Assembly: GCA_020846275.1 (NCBI GenBank)
Contig: JADLEG010000280.1
Coordinates: forward strand, 1-58,089
DNA length: 58,089 nt
Direction: 5' to 3'
DNA from: Alphaproteobacteria bacterium
GTDB taxonomy: Bacteria; Pseudomonadota; Alphaproteobacteria; JAEULC01
The notes below the pieces were generated by a model. It did not search any database, was not told the DNA's origin, and worked only from the letters and a program-made list of their open reading frames with translations. Position numbers and translations under genes: made by a program. Shown in pieces: positions 1-7,672 of the stretch; within the stretch, counting starts at the first letter, position 1, and the number at the start of each line of letters is the position of its first letter.

Positions 1-84
1 GCGGATCTCGCTGGCCACCCGGCGGAATTCGATTCCGTCATAGGGCGACCCGCTCGCGGTCGTGAAGCGCCGCTCGAAACGCAT
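1..84 (-). CDS. nrdJ: Adenosylcobalamin-dependent ribonucleotide reductase, N-terminal fragment
   Basis: Only the first 28 codons are inside the window; the gene continues leftward past base 1. Read from the ATG at 84 the peptide begins MRFERRFTTASGSPYDGIEF and continues RRVASEIR. This closely matches the conserved start of alphaproteobacterial class II (vitamin B12-dependent) ribonucleotide reductases, which make deoxyribonucleotides without oxygen or a tyrosyl radical. The catalytic glycyl/cysteine region lies outside the window. Two NrdR-like palindromes lie 131-195 bp upstream, which supports the identification. I see no cobalamin riboswitch fold in the leader. The assignment rests on a short N-terminal signature and is an inference, though a fairly firm one. 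Confidence 0.72.
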   Translation of the reverse strand, partial: MRFERRFTTASGSPYDGIEFRRVASEIR

Positions 85-213
85 GCTCCCTTTTCCCCCT
101 CTATCGGACCGGGTTCCCGCCGGCGGCGCGGACGGCAAAGCATTGACAGACGCCAATTTTCCGCGTCGGCCTTACCGATTCCCGCGCCACGATTCGTAGA
201 CAGGCTGAACGGT

Positions 214-279
214 GCCACAAGCCCTTGTGGCTTGTCCACATGTTGTTGGGCGAGGCGACTTTGTTACAAAATCTTGTGG
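214..279 (-). promoter_or_regulatory. Pair of NrdR-like boxes upstream of nrdJ
   Basis: A perfect inverted repeat GCCACAAG-CC-CTTGTGGC occupies 214-231. A second, weaker copy, TTACAAAATCTTGTGG, lies at 264-279. Both resemble the CCACAA-N4-TTGTGG form of the NrdR box, the operator of the ATP/dATP-sensing repressor of ribonucleotide reductase genes. The centre-to-centre distance is 49 bp, longer than the roughly 31 bp often seen between paired NrdR boxes. Their position between the DMT gene and nrdJ fits control of nrdJ. Confidence 0.6.
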
Positions 280-294
280 TTTCTATGCCACGGG

Positions 295-1197
295 CTACGC
301 GGGAATCCCGCTTTTGCGCCGGTCCCCGATCTGCATCCAGAGAATGGCGCCGACCACCAGGGCAATGCCGGCGATCTGGATCGGCCCCGGCACTTCGTCG
401 AGGACCAGGAACGCGAAGCTGATCGCCATCACCGGCTCCAAGTTGGCGACCATGGCGGTGCGGATGCTGCCGATCATGTTGATGGCGGTGTAGAAGCAGG
501 TCATCGCGCAGCAGAAAAGAACGGTCGCCGTCACGAAGCCGAACCAGCCGAGCCCGGTCGTGGGCAGGTTGAAGCCCAGAAACGGCGCCAGCGCCGCCAG
601 CGTCGCGGCGGAAACCCCGGTCATCATCAGCATGGCCGCCTGCGGGTTCGATCCGCGCATCACGCGGGCGCTGACCATCATGTTGCTGGACACGGCCAGC
701 GCGGCCACGCCCGCCATGCCAACGCCCAGAAGGTCGACATTGCCCAACGAGGCGCCCACAACCATCGTCACGCCGACGAAGCCCAGCGCCAGGGCAACGA
801 TCCGATGGGGCGCCAGGCGGTGGCCTTCCAGGACCCGGGTCAGCAACGCCACGTTCAGCGGGAAGAGGAAGAAGATCGTGACGGCGAGCCCGATGGGGAT
901 GCGCTGGAACGCGCCGAGGTAGCACCACGCGCCGGCCAGCCAGGCGAAACCGATCGCCACCGCGTGCCAGCGCAGATGTCGCGGCGGCAGCAGGGCGCGG
1001 CCGGTGTAGCCCGCCATCGCCGCCACCCACATCGCCGCCACCACCGCGCGCAGGAACAGCACGCCCATCGGATCGGCGCCGGCCGCATAGGCCAGGCGCA
1101 CGAAGCTGGGGATCGCGCCATAGCAGAGCGAACTTACGACCGTCAGCCCAAGCCCCAGCCGCAGCCTGGCGGCCGGGATGTCGTCGCCCGGCGTCAC
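295..1197 (-). CDS. DMT superfamily (EamA-type) transporter
   Basis: A 300-residue, very hydrophobic protein with about ten predicted membrane helices in two EamA-like halves. Its layout is that of drug/metabolite transporters, which export metabolites or take up solutes through the inner membrane. Substrate cannot be told. The GTG at 1197 is chosen because it overlaps the stop of the upstream DUF6352 gene (GTGA), indicating translational coupling. The first residues after it are hydrophilic and are followed directly by helix 1 (LGLGLTVVSSLCYGAIPSFV). The end of the gene is about 15 bp from the distal NrdR-like box. A second EamA protein occurs at 47202-48122 but is not a close copy. Confidence 0.85.
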   Translation of the reverse strand: MTPGDDIPAARLRLGLGLTVVSSLCYGAIPSFVRLAYAAGADPMGVLFLRAVVAAMWVAAMAGYTGRALLPPRHLRWHAVAIGFAWLAGAWCYLGAFQRIPIGLAVTIFFLFPLNVALLTRVLEGHRLAPHRIVALALGFVGVTMVVGASLGNVDLLGVGMAGVAALAVSSNMMVSARVMRGSNPQAAMLMMTGVSAATLAALAPFLGFNLPTTGLGWFGFVTATVLFCCAMTCFYTAINMIGSIRTAMVANLEPVMAISFAFLVLDEVPGPIQIAGIALVVGAILWMQIGDRRKSGIPA

Positions 1198-2216
1198 GCG
1201 CGGGGCGCCAGGGGCAGGTTGACCAGCAGGTTCTGCGGCTTCACGCGCAGAAGCTTGGCCTCGGTCATCGCCATCGCCAGGTAGACCGGGCGGCCGGCGA
1301 TGTCGCGGCGCATCACGCTGGGATCGGCGAAGTCGAGCCGGAACAGCGACAGCAGGCGCGCCATGCGCGCCTCGTCGACCGCCTGCCCGGCATAGAGGTC
1401 GTTGAGCAACTGGCTCGCCTCGGCGTCCAGCCCGGTGTGCCAAACCCAGCGCTGGTCGTCGATGCGCTGCACCGGCTGGATCGAGACCGCGACGTCCAGA
1501 AGATGGGCGACCCAGGCCTCCAGCACGCGGCACAGCGCGTCCAAGCCCGGCCGCGCGAAGGTCAGGTCGATCACCGTGTCGTGGCGCTCGTCGCGGCCGA
1601 AATACTGCGCCTGGTTCGCTTCGGTCAGTATGTCCAGCTCGACCGTCCGCGGCTTCGTCAGCGCTTCGACCACCAACCGCCCCAGCGAGCCGAAGCCGCC
1701 GGTCGCCGCGTGCATCTCCACGGTCTCCTGGTCGGCGGCCAGGATCTGCCCGTCCTCGATCGTCACGGTCTGCGCGCGATACAGCAATTCGCCGGCGCGC
1801 GCCTTGATGCCGTCGGCACAGCCCGCCAGCACGTGGCGCGCCAGCACATGGGCAAGCTGGTCGATGAAGAGGTGCGGGATGTTGCGGACCTGGTCGCGGA
1901 ACAGGCCCAGATAGGCGTCCTCGATCGTGCCGGCCTTGACCAGCCGGTCGCGGAAGCCGAGCCAGACGCGGTAGTTGTCGCGCACATCGGGATCGGCGAG
2001 CCGGTCCAGCTTCTCCAGGTCGACGATCAGCAGCGGCTCGGCCATCAAGGTCGCGTGCAGGTCGCGCTCGGCCTCGCAGGATTCCTCCACCGGCGCGATC
2101 TCCGGGCGGCGCAGATAGGCGCGCAGGAAATCGTCCGTCACGCCCAGGCGCCGGCGATCGGCGCCGGCGCGATGATCGAGCAGGTGATAGCCGCTGGACC
2201 GCCAGAACTCGGGCAT
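1194..2216 (-). CDS. DUF6352 family protein
   Basis: A 340-residue soluble protein of unknown function. The N-terminus MPEFWRSSGYHLLDH matches the conserved start of DUF6352 proteins of Alphaproteobacteria and is why the ATG at 2216 is preferred to an upstream in-frame ATG at 2300, which would add an Arg-rich, low-complexity stretch. There are no membrane helices, signal peptide or recognisable catalytic motif. The last base triplet overlaps the GTG start of the DMT permease, so the two genes probably form one transcription unit. No function is proposed. Confidence 0.75.
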   Translation of the reverse strand: MPEFWRSSGYHLLDHRAGADRRRLGVTDDFLRAYLRRPEIAPVEESCEAERDLHATLMAEPLLIVDLEKLDRLADPDVRDNYRVWLGFRDRLVKAGTIEDAYLGLFRDQVRNIPHLFIDQLAHVLARHVLAGCADGIKARAGELLYRAQTVTIEDGQILAADQETVEMHAATGGFGSLGRLVVEALTKPRTVELDILTEANQAQYFGRDERHDTVIDLTFARPGLDALCRVLEAWVAHLLDVAVSIQPVQRIDDQRWVWHTGLDAEASQLLNDLYAGQAVDEARMARLLSLFRLDFADPSVMRRDIAGRPVYLAMAMTEAKLLRVKPQNLLVNLPLAPRA

Positions 2217-2375
2217 GGGCGCGTTTATGCGGCGACGGCGGCGTGTTTGTCCAGCCGGGCGGCCCGTCGCCCTGTCCGCACGGCTTGCATCCCGCGGCAA
2301 CCCCCGTAGGCTTGCGCGCGTCGCTCCTGCGGAACCGCCGCAGGCCGCGCGATCGGATCAAGAGTGGGAACAGCG

Positions 2376-2660
2376 ATGCCCGACATCGGACGGCTCGCGG
2401 AAATCTGGCGCTACCCGGTCAGCTCGCTCGCCGGCGAGGCGCTTGCCGAAGCGGCAATCGATACGGCGGGGGTGCGCGGCGATCGATCCTGGGGCGCGGT
2501 CGATGCGATCAGCGGCGAGATCGCGCGGCCGGGCAAGCAGCCGCGCTGGGATGCGACGCCGCAAGTCGCGGCGCGCCTCGCCGGGGCCGGCGTCGAGATC
2601 CGTGTCGTGCGGGGCGACGAAGCCGACGGCCCTTGGCTCGAAGGCGCCGGCGCGCGCCGC
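2376..2660 (+). pseudogene. MOSC protein, N-terminal remnant truncated by a toxin-antitoxin locus
   Basis: From the ATG at 2376 the frame reads MPDIGRLAEIWRYPVSSLAG followed by GDRSWGAVDAISGEIARPGK. This is the N-terminal beta-barrel domain of MOSC proteins, which bind molybdenum cofactor or sulfur carriers. MOSC proteins normally run to about 230-280 residues and carry their C-terminal domain with a conserved cysteine. Here similarity stops after about 95 residues (near 2655), exactly where the convergent toxin gene ends at 2661. The frame stays open to 2801 but that part is antisense to the toxin and has no MOSC character. I found no C-terminal MOSC piece beyond the toxin-antitoxin pair. 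It is probably a dead gene. Confidence 0.68.
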
Positions 2661-3002
2661 TCACAGCAGGCCCAGAAACACCACCACGGCCCGATTCAGG
2701 CGCAGCAGATCGGAGTCCGTCAGGCGGCCGATCCGTCGACCCAGCCTGGTTCGCCGCACCGTCGTGATCTTGTCCGCCATCATCCGGCACGGGTTACGTA
2801 GCCCGTTGTCATCGGTCGGTTCGACCGGGAGGCGGAATAAGGGAAGGTCGACCGGATCCGACGTGATCGGGCAGAGCGTCACGGAGTCGGTGGCGTCGAA
2901 GCGGTCGTCCTGCAGGATCACCGCGGGGCGCGGCTTGCCGGCATAGGCGGGACCGCCGGCAACCGTCCAGATTTCGCCGCGCTTCATGGCACCGGGTCTC
3001 AT
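2661..3002 (-). CDS. MazF/PemK-family mRNA endoribonuclease toxin
   Basis: A 113-residue protein beginning MRPGAMKRGEIWTVAGGPAY with the hallmark MKRGEIW and GKPRPAVILQDD strands of the CcdB/PemK fold, followed by CPITSD. MazF toxins cut single-stranded mRNA and are neutralised by the cognate antitoxin. The ATG at 3002 overlaps the antitoxin stop (ATGA). An ATG at 2987 (MKRGEIW) is an alternative start closer to the usual family length. The gene is convergent with, and ends at, the truncated MOSC gene. Target sequence cannot be predicted. Confidence 0.86.
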   Translation of the reverse strand: MRPGAMKRGEIWTVAGGPAYAGKPRPAVILQDDRFDATDSVTLCPITSDPVDLPLFRLPVEPTDDNGLRNPCRMMADKITTVRRTRLGRRIGRLTDSDLLRLNRAVVVFLGLL

Positions 3003-3220
3003 GTCTCCGCCCAGTCGCCGATGGCTTCCACGAAATCCATGTCCCGCCTGGCATGCCGGCTTGCGGCCGCCGCACGGGACTGTCGGTGCGCCTCGGCTGC
3101 GAAGCGCGGCGCGCGCGTGTCCGGGACCCAGATCTGGACCGGGCGCAATCCCTGGCGACGCAGGCGCGCGCGGTAGCGGGCAACCTTGGCGGCATTCCCT
3201 CGCGCGGCGGATGTGGTCAT
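2999..3220 (-). CDS. MazE-family antitoxin
   Basis: A 73-residue basic protein, start at the ATG at 3220. The core RYRARLRRQGLRPVQIWVPD followed by FAAEAHRQS is typical of the 'antitoxin MazE family' proteins that pair with PemK/MazF-like toxins in Alphaproteobacteria. The N-terminal half should bind DNA and autoregulate the operon. The acidic C-terminus (DFVEAIGDWAET) should wrap the toxin. The gene precedes the toxin and overlaps it by 4 bp, the standard order. A candidate operator lies 16 bp upstream at 3236-3249. Confidence 0.84.
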   Translation of the reverse strand: MTTSAARGNAAKVARYRARLRRQGLRPVQIWVPDTRAPRFAAEAHRQSRAAAASRHARRDMDFVEAIGDWAET

Positions 3221-3235
3221 GATGCGCTCCCTGTC

Positions 3236-3249
3236 GGTGACATGTAACC
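3236..3249 (-). promoter_or_regulatory. Candidate autoregulatory operator of the toxin-antitoxin operon
   Basis: GGTGACATGTAACC is a palindrome with a single mismatched pair (12 of 14 bases symmetric) located 16 bp before the antitoxin start. MazE-type antitoxins repress their own promoter through such sites. No footprint can be claimed from the sequence. Confidence 0.4.
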
Positions 3250-3360
3250 TATCACGCGCGCGGCCATCAGCACAATCTAGACGAGAAGCCCATCGCCCAT
3301 CTCCCCAATCCCGTCCGGCGCCCGTATGATCCGCGGCAGACCATCCGAGCGACCGAGCCC

Positions 3361-5496
3361 ATGAGCATCCCCGGCCAGCTTCAGCCAAACTCCGGCGCCA
3401 ACGCCGCGCCGTCGCCCCGGCTGTTCGCGTTCTATGCCGCGACGCTGGTTGTCTTCGCCTGGGCCGGCTGGACGATGACCGCGGGCGCGCACGGCAATCC
3501 GGCGATCGGCTGGATGATGATGTTCGCGCCCGGCGATTTCACCGCGCCCGGCGCGCTGCGGAAATTCCTGCTCGGCCTCGAGGCGCCCATCCCGCCCTGG
3601 CTGGCGGTGCTCGAGGTGCTGGCGCAGCGCGCCACCGGCTCGGTCGAGCTGGTGACGGTGTGGCTCTACCGCGTCTGCATGGTCGGCGCCTATCTGGTCG
3701 CGCTTGCGCTGACCTGGCCATCGCTCGGCCGGCTGCTGCTCTCCCTGCTCGTCTCGGTGCTGTTCCTGTGGAGCACCGTGCTGGTGCATCCTGGCAGCCC
3801 GATCGTCTACGACGTCGTGTTCCCGTTCCTGCTGGTCGTCTATTTCGGCTTGCTTCGGCTCGGCGCCGCGGCGCGCGGCGATGTCGTGGGCGTCGTCGTG
3901 CTCTTCGTCGCGGGATTCGCGCTGGCGCTGGCCGAGCTGACGCGGCCGTTCCTTGCCCTGTTCGTGCTGCCGCTGCTGCTCGGCGCGTGGTTCACCCTCC
4001 GCCGTCCCGCGCGCTTCGCGGCGTTGGTCGTTCCGGTCCTGGTGCTGGCCGGTGGTTGGCACGCGCACCAGGCGATCAATCACGGCCAGCTCACCTGGAG
4101 CAACCATTCCGGGTTCAACCTGATCCGCGCCTGGCGCATGGTTCCCTATCCCGAGCTGGTGCCCGAGCCGGGCAACGCGCCGGTCGCGCTCAATCGCCTG
4201 CCCAATCTCAATACGCCCGAGCACGGCGAGAACAGCCGCCGGCTGCGCCGCGCGGTGTTCGGCTACGTGCTGGCGCATCCGCTCGACAGCGCGCTGCAGA
4301 TGGCCGAGCGGGTGGCGATCTTCGTCGGCGCCGGCCACCAGATCGAGGATCACGATCCCGACGATCCCTTCCTGCCGGTCTACGACGTCGTGGTGAAATA
4401 CGCCAACATCGCCGCGCTGGCGGGCGTGCTGGCGATGCTGGTGTCGCTGCTGGTCGTTCCGCGCCGGGCCGGCGAGCTGATCGGCGCGCCGAACAACCAG
4501 ATGCTGGCCCTGGCGGCGCTGTCGATGGTGCTGATCGCCGTTACCGAATCGGGCGAGGAGGCGCGGTTCCAGATCAGCATCCTGCCGCTGCTGGCGGCGA
4601 TCCCGCTGCCCTACCTGCCGCGGCGCGAGCGGGCGCCCGATTTCGTGCGCGACCAGCGCTGGCGGCGGCGCAAGCGGGCGCTGGTGCTGGCCGCGGCGGT
4701 CGCCGTCGTGGCGGTCGTCGAGGTGCTTAGCTGGGGCGCGCGGCGCGAGCCGGCGCGCGCGTCGGGCGGCGGGCCGCTGGCGCTCGCCTCCGCAACCGCG
4801 CCGCTGGTGACCGCGGGCGGCGAGCCGCGCCTGCGCGTCGCGCAGTTCAACATCCGCGGCGGCGCCTGGCGCGACCGCGCCGCCGAGATCAAGGCCAACG
4901 CCGCCTGCCTGAAGGATCTCGACCTCGCCGGCCTGGCCGAGGTGCGCGGGCCGGGCCCGTTCGGCGGCGAAAGCCAGGCGGCGATGCTGGCGCGGGCAAC
5001 CGGGCTGACGGCGCTGTTCGCCCCGGCCGAGCGGCGCTGGTGGAGCGAGCATTTCGGCAATGCGCTGCTGACGTCGCTGCCGGTTCCGCGCTGGGAGCGG
5101 GCCAGCCTGCCGCATCGCGTCGGCCAATCCTACCGCGCGCTGCTCGCCGCCGACGTGCTGGTGGGCGAGCGCAGCGTGCGCGTGCTGGTGACCCAGATCG
5201 ACAACCACGATCACGCGATCCAGATCGAGGCGATCGCCGGCGTATTCCGCAGCGCGCCGTCGCCGGCCATCCTGCTGGCCGACATGGGGACGGCCGAACC
5301 CCGGCTCGAACCGCTGAAGAGCCTGGTCGAGGATCCGAAATTCCTCGTCCTCACCAACCAGCCCCCGTTCCATCCGGCCCAAGTGCAGGGCGGCTATGTC
5401 ATCGCCAAGGGCTTCCGGCGCGTCGACAGCGGCTTTTGCAAAGGCGGGGTGTCGATGCAGCCCCGCCTGGCGGTCGAGCTGGCGTTCGTTCCGTGA
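3361..5496 (+). CDS. Membrane GT-C-like / EEP-domain fusion protein, paralogue 1
   Basis: A 711-residue protein. Residues about 1-460 form a polytopic membrane domain of roughly 8-10 helices, with an early periplasmic loop (GDF ... IPPWLAVLE), AELTRPF, GGWHAHQ, WSNHSGFNLIRAW, NTPEHGENSRRL and GEEARFQISILPLL. This layout and the (G)EE.RF segment resemble GT-C glycosyltransferases of the ArnT/PMT type. Residues about 490-711 match an endonuclease/exonuclease/phosphatase (EEP) domain, predicted to be periplasmic. It keeps the N-terminal catalytic Asn (N497 in QFNIRGG) and Glu (E527 in LAEVRG). The GD-x-N motif is LADMGT (around D641), the IDY motif is GGYVIA, and SDH is replaced by SMQ (698-700). 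It overlaps the next, paralogous gene by 4 bp. Glycosyl-transfer and phosphohydrolase roles are inferences. No function is established. Confidence 0.72.
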   Translation: MSIPGQLQPNSGANAAPSPRLFAFYAATLVVFAWAGWTMTAGAHGNPAIGWMMMFAPGDFTAPGALRKFLLGLEAPIPPWLAVLEVLAQRATGSVELVTVWLYRVCMVGAYLVALALTWPSLGRLLLSLLVSVLFLWSTVLVHPGSPIVYDVVFPFLLVVYFGLLRLGAAARGDVVGVVVLFVAGFALALAELTRPFLALFVLPLLLGAWFTLRRPARFAALVVPVLVLAGGWHAHQAINHGQLTWSNHSGFNLIRAWRMVPYPELVPEPGNAPVALNRLPNLNTPEHGENSRRLRRAVFGYVLAHPLDSALQMAERVAIFVGAGHQIEDHDPDDPFLPVYDVVVKYANIAALAGVLAMLVSLLVVPRRAGELIGAPNNQMLALAALSMVLIAVTESGEEARFQISILPLLAAIPLPYLPRRERAPDFVRDQRWRRRKRALVLAAAVAVVAVVEVLSWGARREPARASGGGPLALASATAPLVTAGGEPRLRVAQFNIRGGAWRDRAAEIKANAACLKDLDLAGLAEVRGPGPFGGESQAAMLARATGLTALFAPAERRWWSEHFGNALLTSLPVPRWERASLPHRVGQSYRALLAADVLVGERSVRVLVTQIDNHDHAIQIEAIAGVFRSAPSPAILLADMGTAEPRLEPLKSLVEDPKFLVLTNQPPFHPAQVQGGYVIAKGFRRVDSGFCKGGVSMQPRLAVELAFVP

Positions 5497-7550
5497 TCGG
5501 CGCGGACGAGCCGCGACCGCCCGTGCTGGCGTGGTTCGTCTGCGCGGCCCTGCTCGCCGGGTTCGGCCTGTGGCTGTTTCGCGACGCGGCCGCGTGGTCG
5601 TCGATCGGTTGGATGTATATCTACCAGGTGCAGGATTTCGCGGGGTGGGCGGCGATCCTGGAATTCTTCCGCGACCTGCGCATCGCGATTCCGCCCTGGC
5701 TCGCCGCCCTGGAGTTCATCGACTACGCGCTGACCGGCACGAACGACTGGGTGCCGGTCTATCTCTATCGGGCGAGCATGGTCGGTGCCTTCGTGCTGGC
5801 CCTCGCGCTGACCTATCCCTCCTTTCGCCGGCTGGCCCTGTCGGTTCCCCTCGCCATCCTGTTCCTGGCGGCCGCGCGGCTGATTCATCCCGCAGGCCCC
5901 AACGTCTACGATGCGGTCTACCCGCTCTTGCTGCTCGGGTATTTCCTGGTGTTGCGCGCCGCGCCCGGCTCGGGCCTGGCGGCGCTGGCCGCCGGGCTGC
6001 TCCTGGCGCTGGCCGAGTTGACGCGGCCCTTCGTGCTGCTGCTGCTGCCGATCCTGCTGCTGGGCGTTGCGGCCAATCCTGCGCTTCGGCGCGCGTCGCG
6101 ACTGCTGCCGTTCCTGCTGCCGCTGGTCGTGCTGAGTGGGGGCTGGCACGCCTATCAGTTCCGGGCGCACGGCCAAGTGTTCTGGAGCAACCATGGCGGC
6201 TACAACCTGCAGCGCGCCTGGCCGATGGTGGAGATGCCGCCGCTCGTGCCCGAGACCGTGCCGCCGAAGCGCGCGCCCGACCGCATGGAAAGCTTCAACA
6301 CCCCGGAGCATGTCGAGAACAGCCGCCGCCTCCAGCAGGCGATCCTCGGCCATATTGTGGCGCATCCCCTCGCCAGCGCGATGCACGCGCTCGAGCGCGT
6401 GTCGGCGTTGGTTTCGGGGGAAGTCGTCCTGCACGGCGAGGTGCCGTCCAGCCCGGTGATCGCGGCCTACCAGGTGGTGGTGAAGTACCCCGCCCTGTGG
6501 ATGCTGCTAGGCGCGCTGACGATCGCGATCGCCATCGTCGTCCATCCGCGGCGCGCCGGACGGATCCTCGCCGATGACGGCAACCTCCTGATCCTGGCGA
6601 CGGCGGCGACGATCGCGATCGTCGCGCTGACCGAGGCCGGCGAGGAGGCGCGGTTCATGATCGCCCTGCTGCCGGCGCTGGCGGCGGTGCCGATGCCGCG
6701 CGTCGATTTCACGTCAAGGCCCGCCCGGCACGGCGCGGCGGCGCGGCGCCTGGCCGTGGCCGCGGCGGTCATGGCCGTCATCGGAATCGAGATCTTCGCG
6801 CAGGGCGCCGTGCGGCGCTCGACCGGCTTTGCCGAGGGCACGGGGCCGGCGGCGACGCAAGCCCGGGCGGAGGGCGACCAGCTACGCCTCGGCCTCCTCC
6901 ACGTGCGCGGCGGGCGCTGGCCCGATCGCGACCAGGCGGTCGCCGCCATCGGCCGCTGCCTGCAGGGCCTGGACATCATCGGGCTCAATGGCGTCAACGG
7001 GCGGCACTTGCTTTCGTCGCAGCCCGACCAGGCCACGCTTCTCGCGCGGGCCAGCGGACGCGCGGCGATCTTCGCGCCGACCGAGCGGCGGTGGTGGAGC
7101 GACTGGTACGGCAACGCGCTGCTGACCGGGGTGGCGGTCACGAGCTGGAAGCGCGAGCCGTTGCCGGCGCCGCGCACCCCGCCGCGCCGCAACATGCTGA
7201 TCGCGACGATCGAGACCGGCGGCCGCGCGGTCAACCTGCTCCTGACCCAGGTCGATTTCGGCTACGACAACCGCCTGCAGCTCGACTTGGCGATCGAGCG
7301 CTTCCTGCGCCTGCCGCCGCCGGCGGTGCTGATGGGCGAACTCAACACGACGCGCGACGCGCCGGCGATGCAGGCGCTGCTTGCCAGGCGAGGGGTCGAC
7401 GCGTTTACCGTAAATTTACCAAGTCCGGTCGGGCCGCGGCCGATCGACTGGATCATAACCCGTGGATTCGAGCCAATTTCGGGCGAAACCTGCGACACCG
7501 GCGTGTCGGACCACCTGCTGCTGTCGGTCAGGCTTCGGCCAAGTCCTTGA
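5493..7550 (+). CDS. Membrane GT-C-like / EEP-domain fusion protein, paralogue 2
   Basis: A 685-residue paralogue of the preceding gene. The GTG at 5493 overlaps the previous TGA (GTGA), implying coupled translation at similar levels. The membrane half shares the same landmarks: QDF, IPPWLAALE, AELTRPF, GGWHAYQ, WSNHGGYNLQRAW, NTPEHVENSRRL, PRRAG and TEAGEEARFMIALLP. In its EEP half the pattern of retained residues is reversed. The N-terminal Asn and Glu are gone (H470 in LHVRGG, N499 in GLNGVN), but the C-terminal set is present: MGELNTT (N618), PIDWII (D652) and SDH (672-674). Together the two genes contain one full EEP catalytic set. Substrate, partner and pathway are unknown. Confidence 0.72.
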   Translation: MIGADEPRPPVLAWFVCAALLAGFGLWLFRDAAAWSSIGWMYIYQVQDFAGWAAILEFFRDLRIAIPPWLAALEFIDYALTGTNDWVPVYLYRASMVGAFVLALALTYPSFRRLALSVPLAILFLAAARLIHPAGPNVYDAVYPLLLLGYFLVLRAAPGSGLAALAAGLLLALAELTRPFVLLLLPILLLGVAANPALRRASRLLPFLLPLVVLSGGWHAYQFRAHGQVFWSNHGGYNLQRAWPMVEMPPLVPETVPPKRAPDRMESFNTPEHVENSRRLQQAILGHIVAHPLASAMHALERVSALVSGEVVLHGEVPSSPVIAAYQVVVKYPALWMLLGALTIAIAIVVHPRRAGRILADDGNLLILATAATIAIVALTEAGEEARFMIALLPALAAVPMPRVDFTSRPARHGAAARRLAVAAAVMAVIGIEIFAQGAVRRSTGFAEGTGPAATQARAEGDQLRLGLLHVRGGRWPDRDQAVAAIGRCLQGLDIIGLNGVNGRHLLSSQPDQATLLARASGRAAIFAPTERRWWSDWYGNALLTGVAVTSWKREPLPAPRTPPRRNMLIATIETGGRAVNLLLTQVDFGYDNRLQLDLAIERFLRLPPPAVLMGELNTTRDAPAMQALLARRGVDAFTVNLPSPVGPRPIDWIITRGFEPISGETCDTGVSDHLLLSVRLRPSP

Positions 7551-7672
7551 CGGCCCAACCCGTCTCCCGGCAACCCTTGGTGAACGCGCGGGCAGTCCCT
7601 ATATTGATCGCGACGGGGTATGCGGCCGACTGGCGGCAATGCCCGGCGCAAAGAATAGGGAGATGAGACGAC

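Noticed and set aside
84..213. Cobalamin riboswitch in the nrdJ leader
   Set aside because: I could not find a B12-box or the stem arrangement of cobalamin riboswitches in the 130-bp leader or beyond.
236..249. Third NrdR-like box between the two listed ones
   Set aside because: CCACATGTTGTTGG is only partly symmetric, and spacing to the others is irregular.
232..1284. Long plus-strand reading frame (350 residues) opposite the DMT gene
   Set aside because: It has His/Arg/Gln-rich, low-complexity antisense composition and covers a clear membrane protein on the other strand.
3277..5382. 701-residue minus-strand frame opposite the first GT-C/EEP gene
   Set aside because: Antisense to a well-structured membrane protein; composition is Arg/Gln/His-rich with no domain.
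3361..7550. Assignment of the two fusion proteins to a simple EEP nuclease family
   Set aside because: The EEP domain is only the last third of each protein and each has lost part of the catalytic set, so a nuclease label would be misleading.
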